Shown in pieces: positions 6,428 to 6,816 of a stretch of 6,816 bases of DNA. Positions within the stretch are counted from its first letter, which is position 1. Each line of letters begins with the position of its first letter. Origin of the DNA: Gammaproteobacteria bacterium. Its GTDB lineage: Bacteria; Pseudomonadota; Gammaproteobacteria; SZUA-229. The position numbers and the translations under genes were made by a program. Below the pieces are notes generated by a model. That model searched no databases and was not told the origin of the DNA. It saw nothing but the letters and a program-made list of their open reading frames with translations. The stretch lies in the NCBI GenBank assembly GCA_023136715.1, contig JAGLQT010000211.1, forward strand, positions 1 through 6,816, written 5' to 3'.

Positions 6428-6508
6428 ACTGTAGGTACGTAACGTATCTATATAAAAATATTAGAAAAAAACTTGCAATAGTTTAAAAAATAGCCAAACT
6501 GTAGGTAC
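6428..6508. repeat. 11-base direct repeat 70 bases apart in the gap before the amidase
   Basis: ACTGTAGGTAC occurs at 6428-6438 and again at 6498-6508, exactly 70 bases apart, in the A/T-rich 119-base gap between tsaE and the amidase gene. The first copy runs into a small dyad (TACGT-A-ACGTA, 6436-6446). It may be a pair of regulator sites or a chance repeat; no strong promoter boxes are visible between them. Confidence 0.4.
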
Positions 6509-6544
6509 ATATTCTTTTGGGCACGATGATAGGGTTCCGTACAA

Positions 6545-6816
6545 ATGGGAAAAGGTCGTCGAAAATTTCTACAGCAGTTGATGGGCGTGAGTGGCGCAGC
6601 GGGTTTATCCGGTGTGACAGGTCTGTCGCATGCCAGTGCGTCAAAAACACAAATTAGAGACATCCGGCTCTCTAAAAACGACGGCTATGTTCGTCTCGTT
6701 TTTGATTTAGATAGCTCGGTTCAACACTCTATTTTCTCATTGCATCAGCCAGAACGTATTGTTCTTGATCTGAAAAATTCCAGCATGCCTAACGGTATGA
6801 TCGATATGATTCAGGC
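6545..6816 (+). CDS. N-acetylmuramoyl-L-alanine amidase (AmiB/AmiC type), N-terminal part
   Basis: The first 90 codons of a periplasmic amidase that runs off the right edge. The ATG at 6545 follows an in-frame TAG at 6530-6532, with AGGG at 6531-6534 as a somewhat distant ribosome-binding site. Residues 4-10 (GRRKFLQ) form a twin-arginine motif, followed by a mild hydrophobic segment (about 12-27) and a likely cleavage site after HASA (29-32), so export by the Tat pathway is expected, as for E. coli AmiA and AmiC. Residues about 36-80 (IRDIRLSKNDGYVRLVFDLD and onward to ERIVLDLKN) match an AMIN domain, which targets such amidases to septal peptidoglycan. The catalytic Amidase_3 domain is not in the window. 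Position after tsaE matches E. coli amiB, whereas the Tat signal is more like AmiC, so no symbol is given. Confidence 0.9.
   Translation, partial: MGKGRRKFLQQLMGVSGAAGLSGVTGLSHASASKTQIRDIRLSKNDGYVRLVFDLDSSVQHSIFSLHQPERIVLDLKNSSMPNGMIDMIQ

Noticed and set aside
6448..6663. Antisense open frame across the amidase start
   Set aside because: It is antisense to a well-supported Tat signal and AMIN-coding region and has no recognisable protein features.

Overview
The window looks like the chromosome of a free-living or host-associated gammaproteobacterium of moderate GC. The basis is the right-hand block, a fused NAD(P)H-hydrate epimerase/dehydratase (nnr) followed by tsaE and a cell-wall amidase. 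This is the conserved gammaproteobacterial order that normally runs on into mutL-miaA-hfq, and the proteins read closely like their gammaproteobacterial relatives. I cannot name a genus. All seven complete genes and both truncated ones lie on the + strand, and I see no transposase, integrase, CRISPR array, tRNA or rRNA.

Left part (1-4225) is a signalling cluster. It opens with the C-terminal half of a NarX/DegS-type histidine kinase (1-482), whose stop overlaps the start of a NarL/LuxR-type response regulator (482-1111). A 236-base gap follows, holding a perfect 18-base palindrome and a partial second copy. Then come four genes spaced like one transcription unit: a 125-residue pseudo-receiver-like protein (1348-1725), a single-domain bacteriohemerythrin with all seven di-iron ligands (1773-2210), a receiver-EAL cyclic-di-GMP phosphodiesterase that starts inside the hemerythrin gene (2200-3411), and a protein with an N-terminal DUF4388/PATAN-like domain and a C-terminal receiver (3479-4225). 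The inferred theme is a phosphorelay plus oxygen/redox-linked control of cyclic-di-GMP. The translational overlap of an O2-binding protein with a complete EAL phosphodiesterase is the strongest hint of a joint system.

Middle (4226-4474) is a 249-base non-coding gap. It carries a weak hairpin with a run of eight T, then a perfect TATAAT box only six bases before the nnr ATG, which suggests that nnr may be translated from a leaderless transcript.

Right part (4475-6816) is the housekeeping block: nnr repairs damaged NAD(P)HX, tsaE (overlapping nnr by 11 bases) supports the t6A modification of tRNA, and a Tat-exported AmiB/AmiC-type amidase with an AMIN domain runs off the right edge. A 119-base gap before the amidase contains an 11-base direct repeat spaced exactly 70 bases apart.
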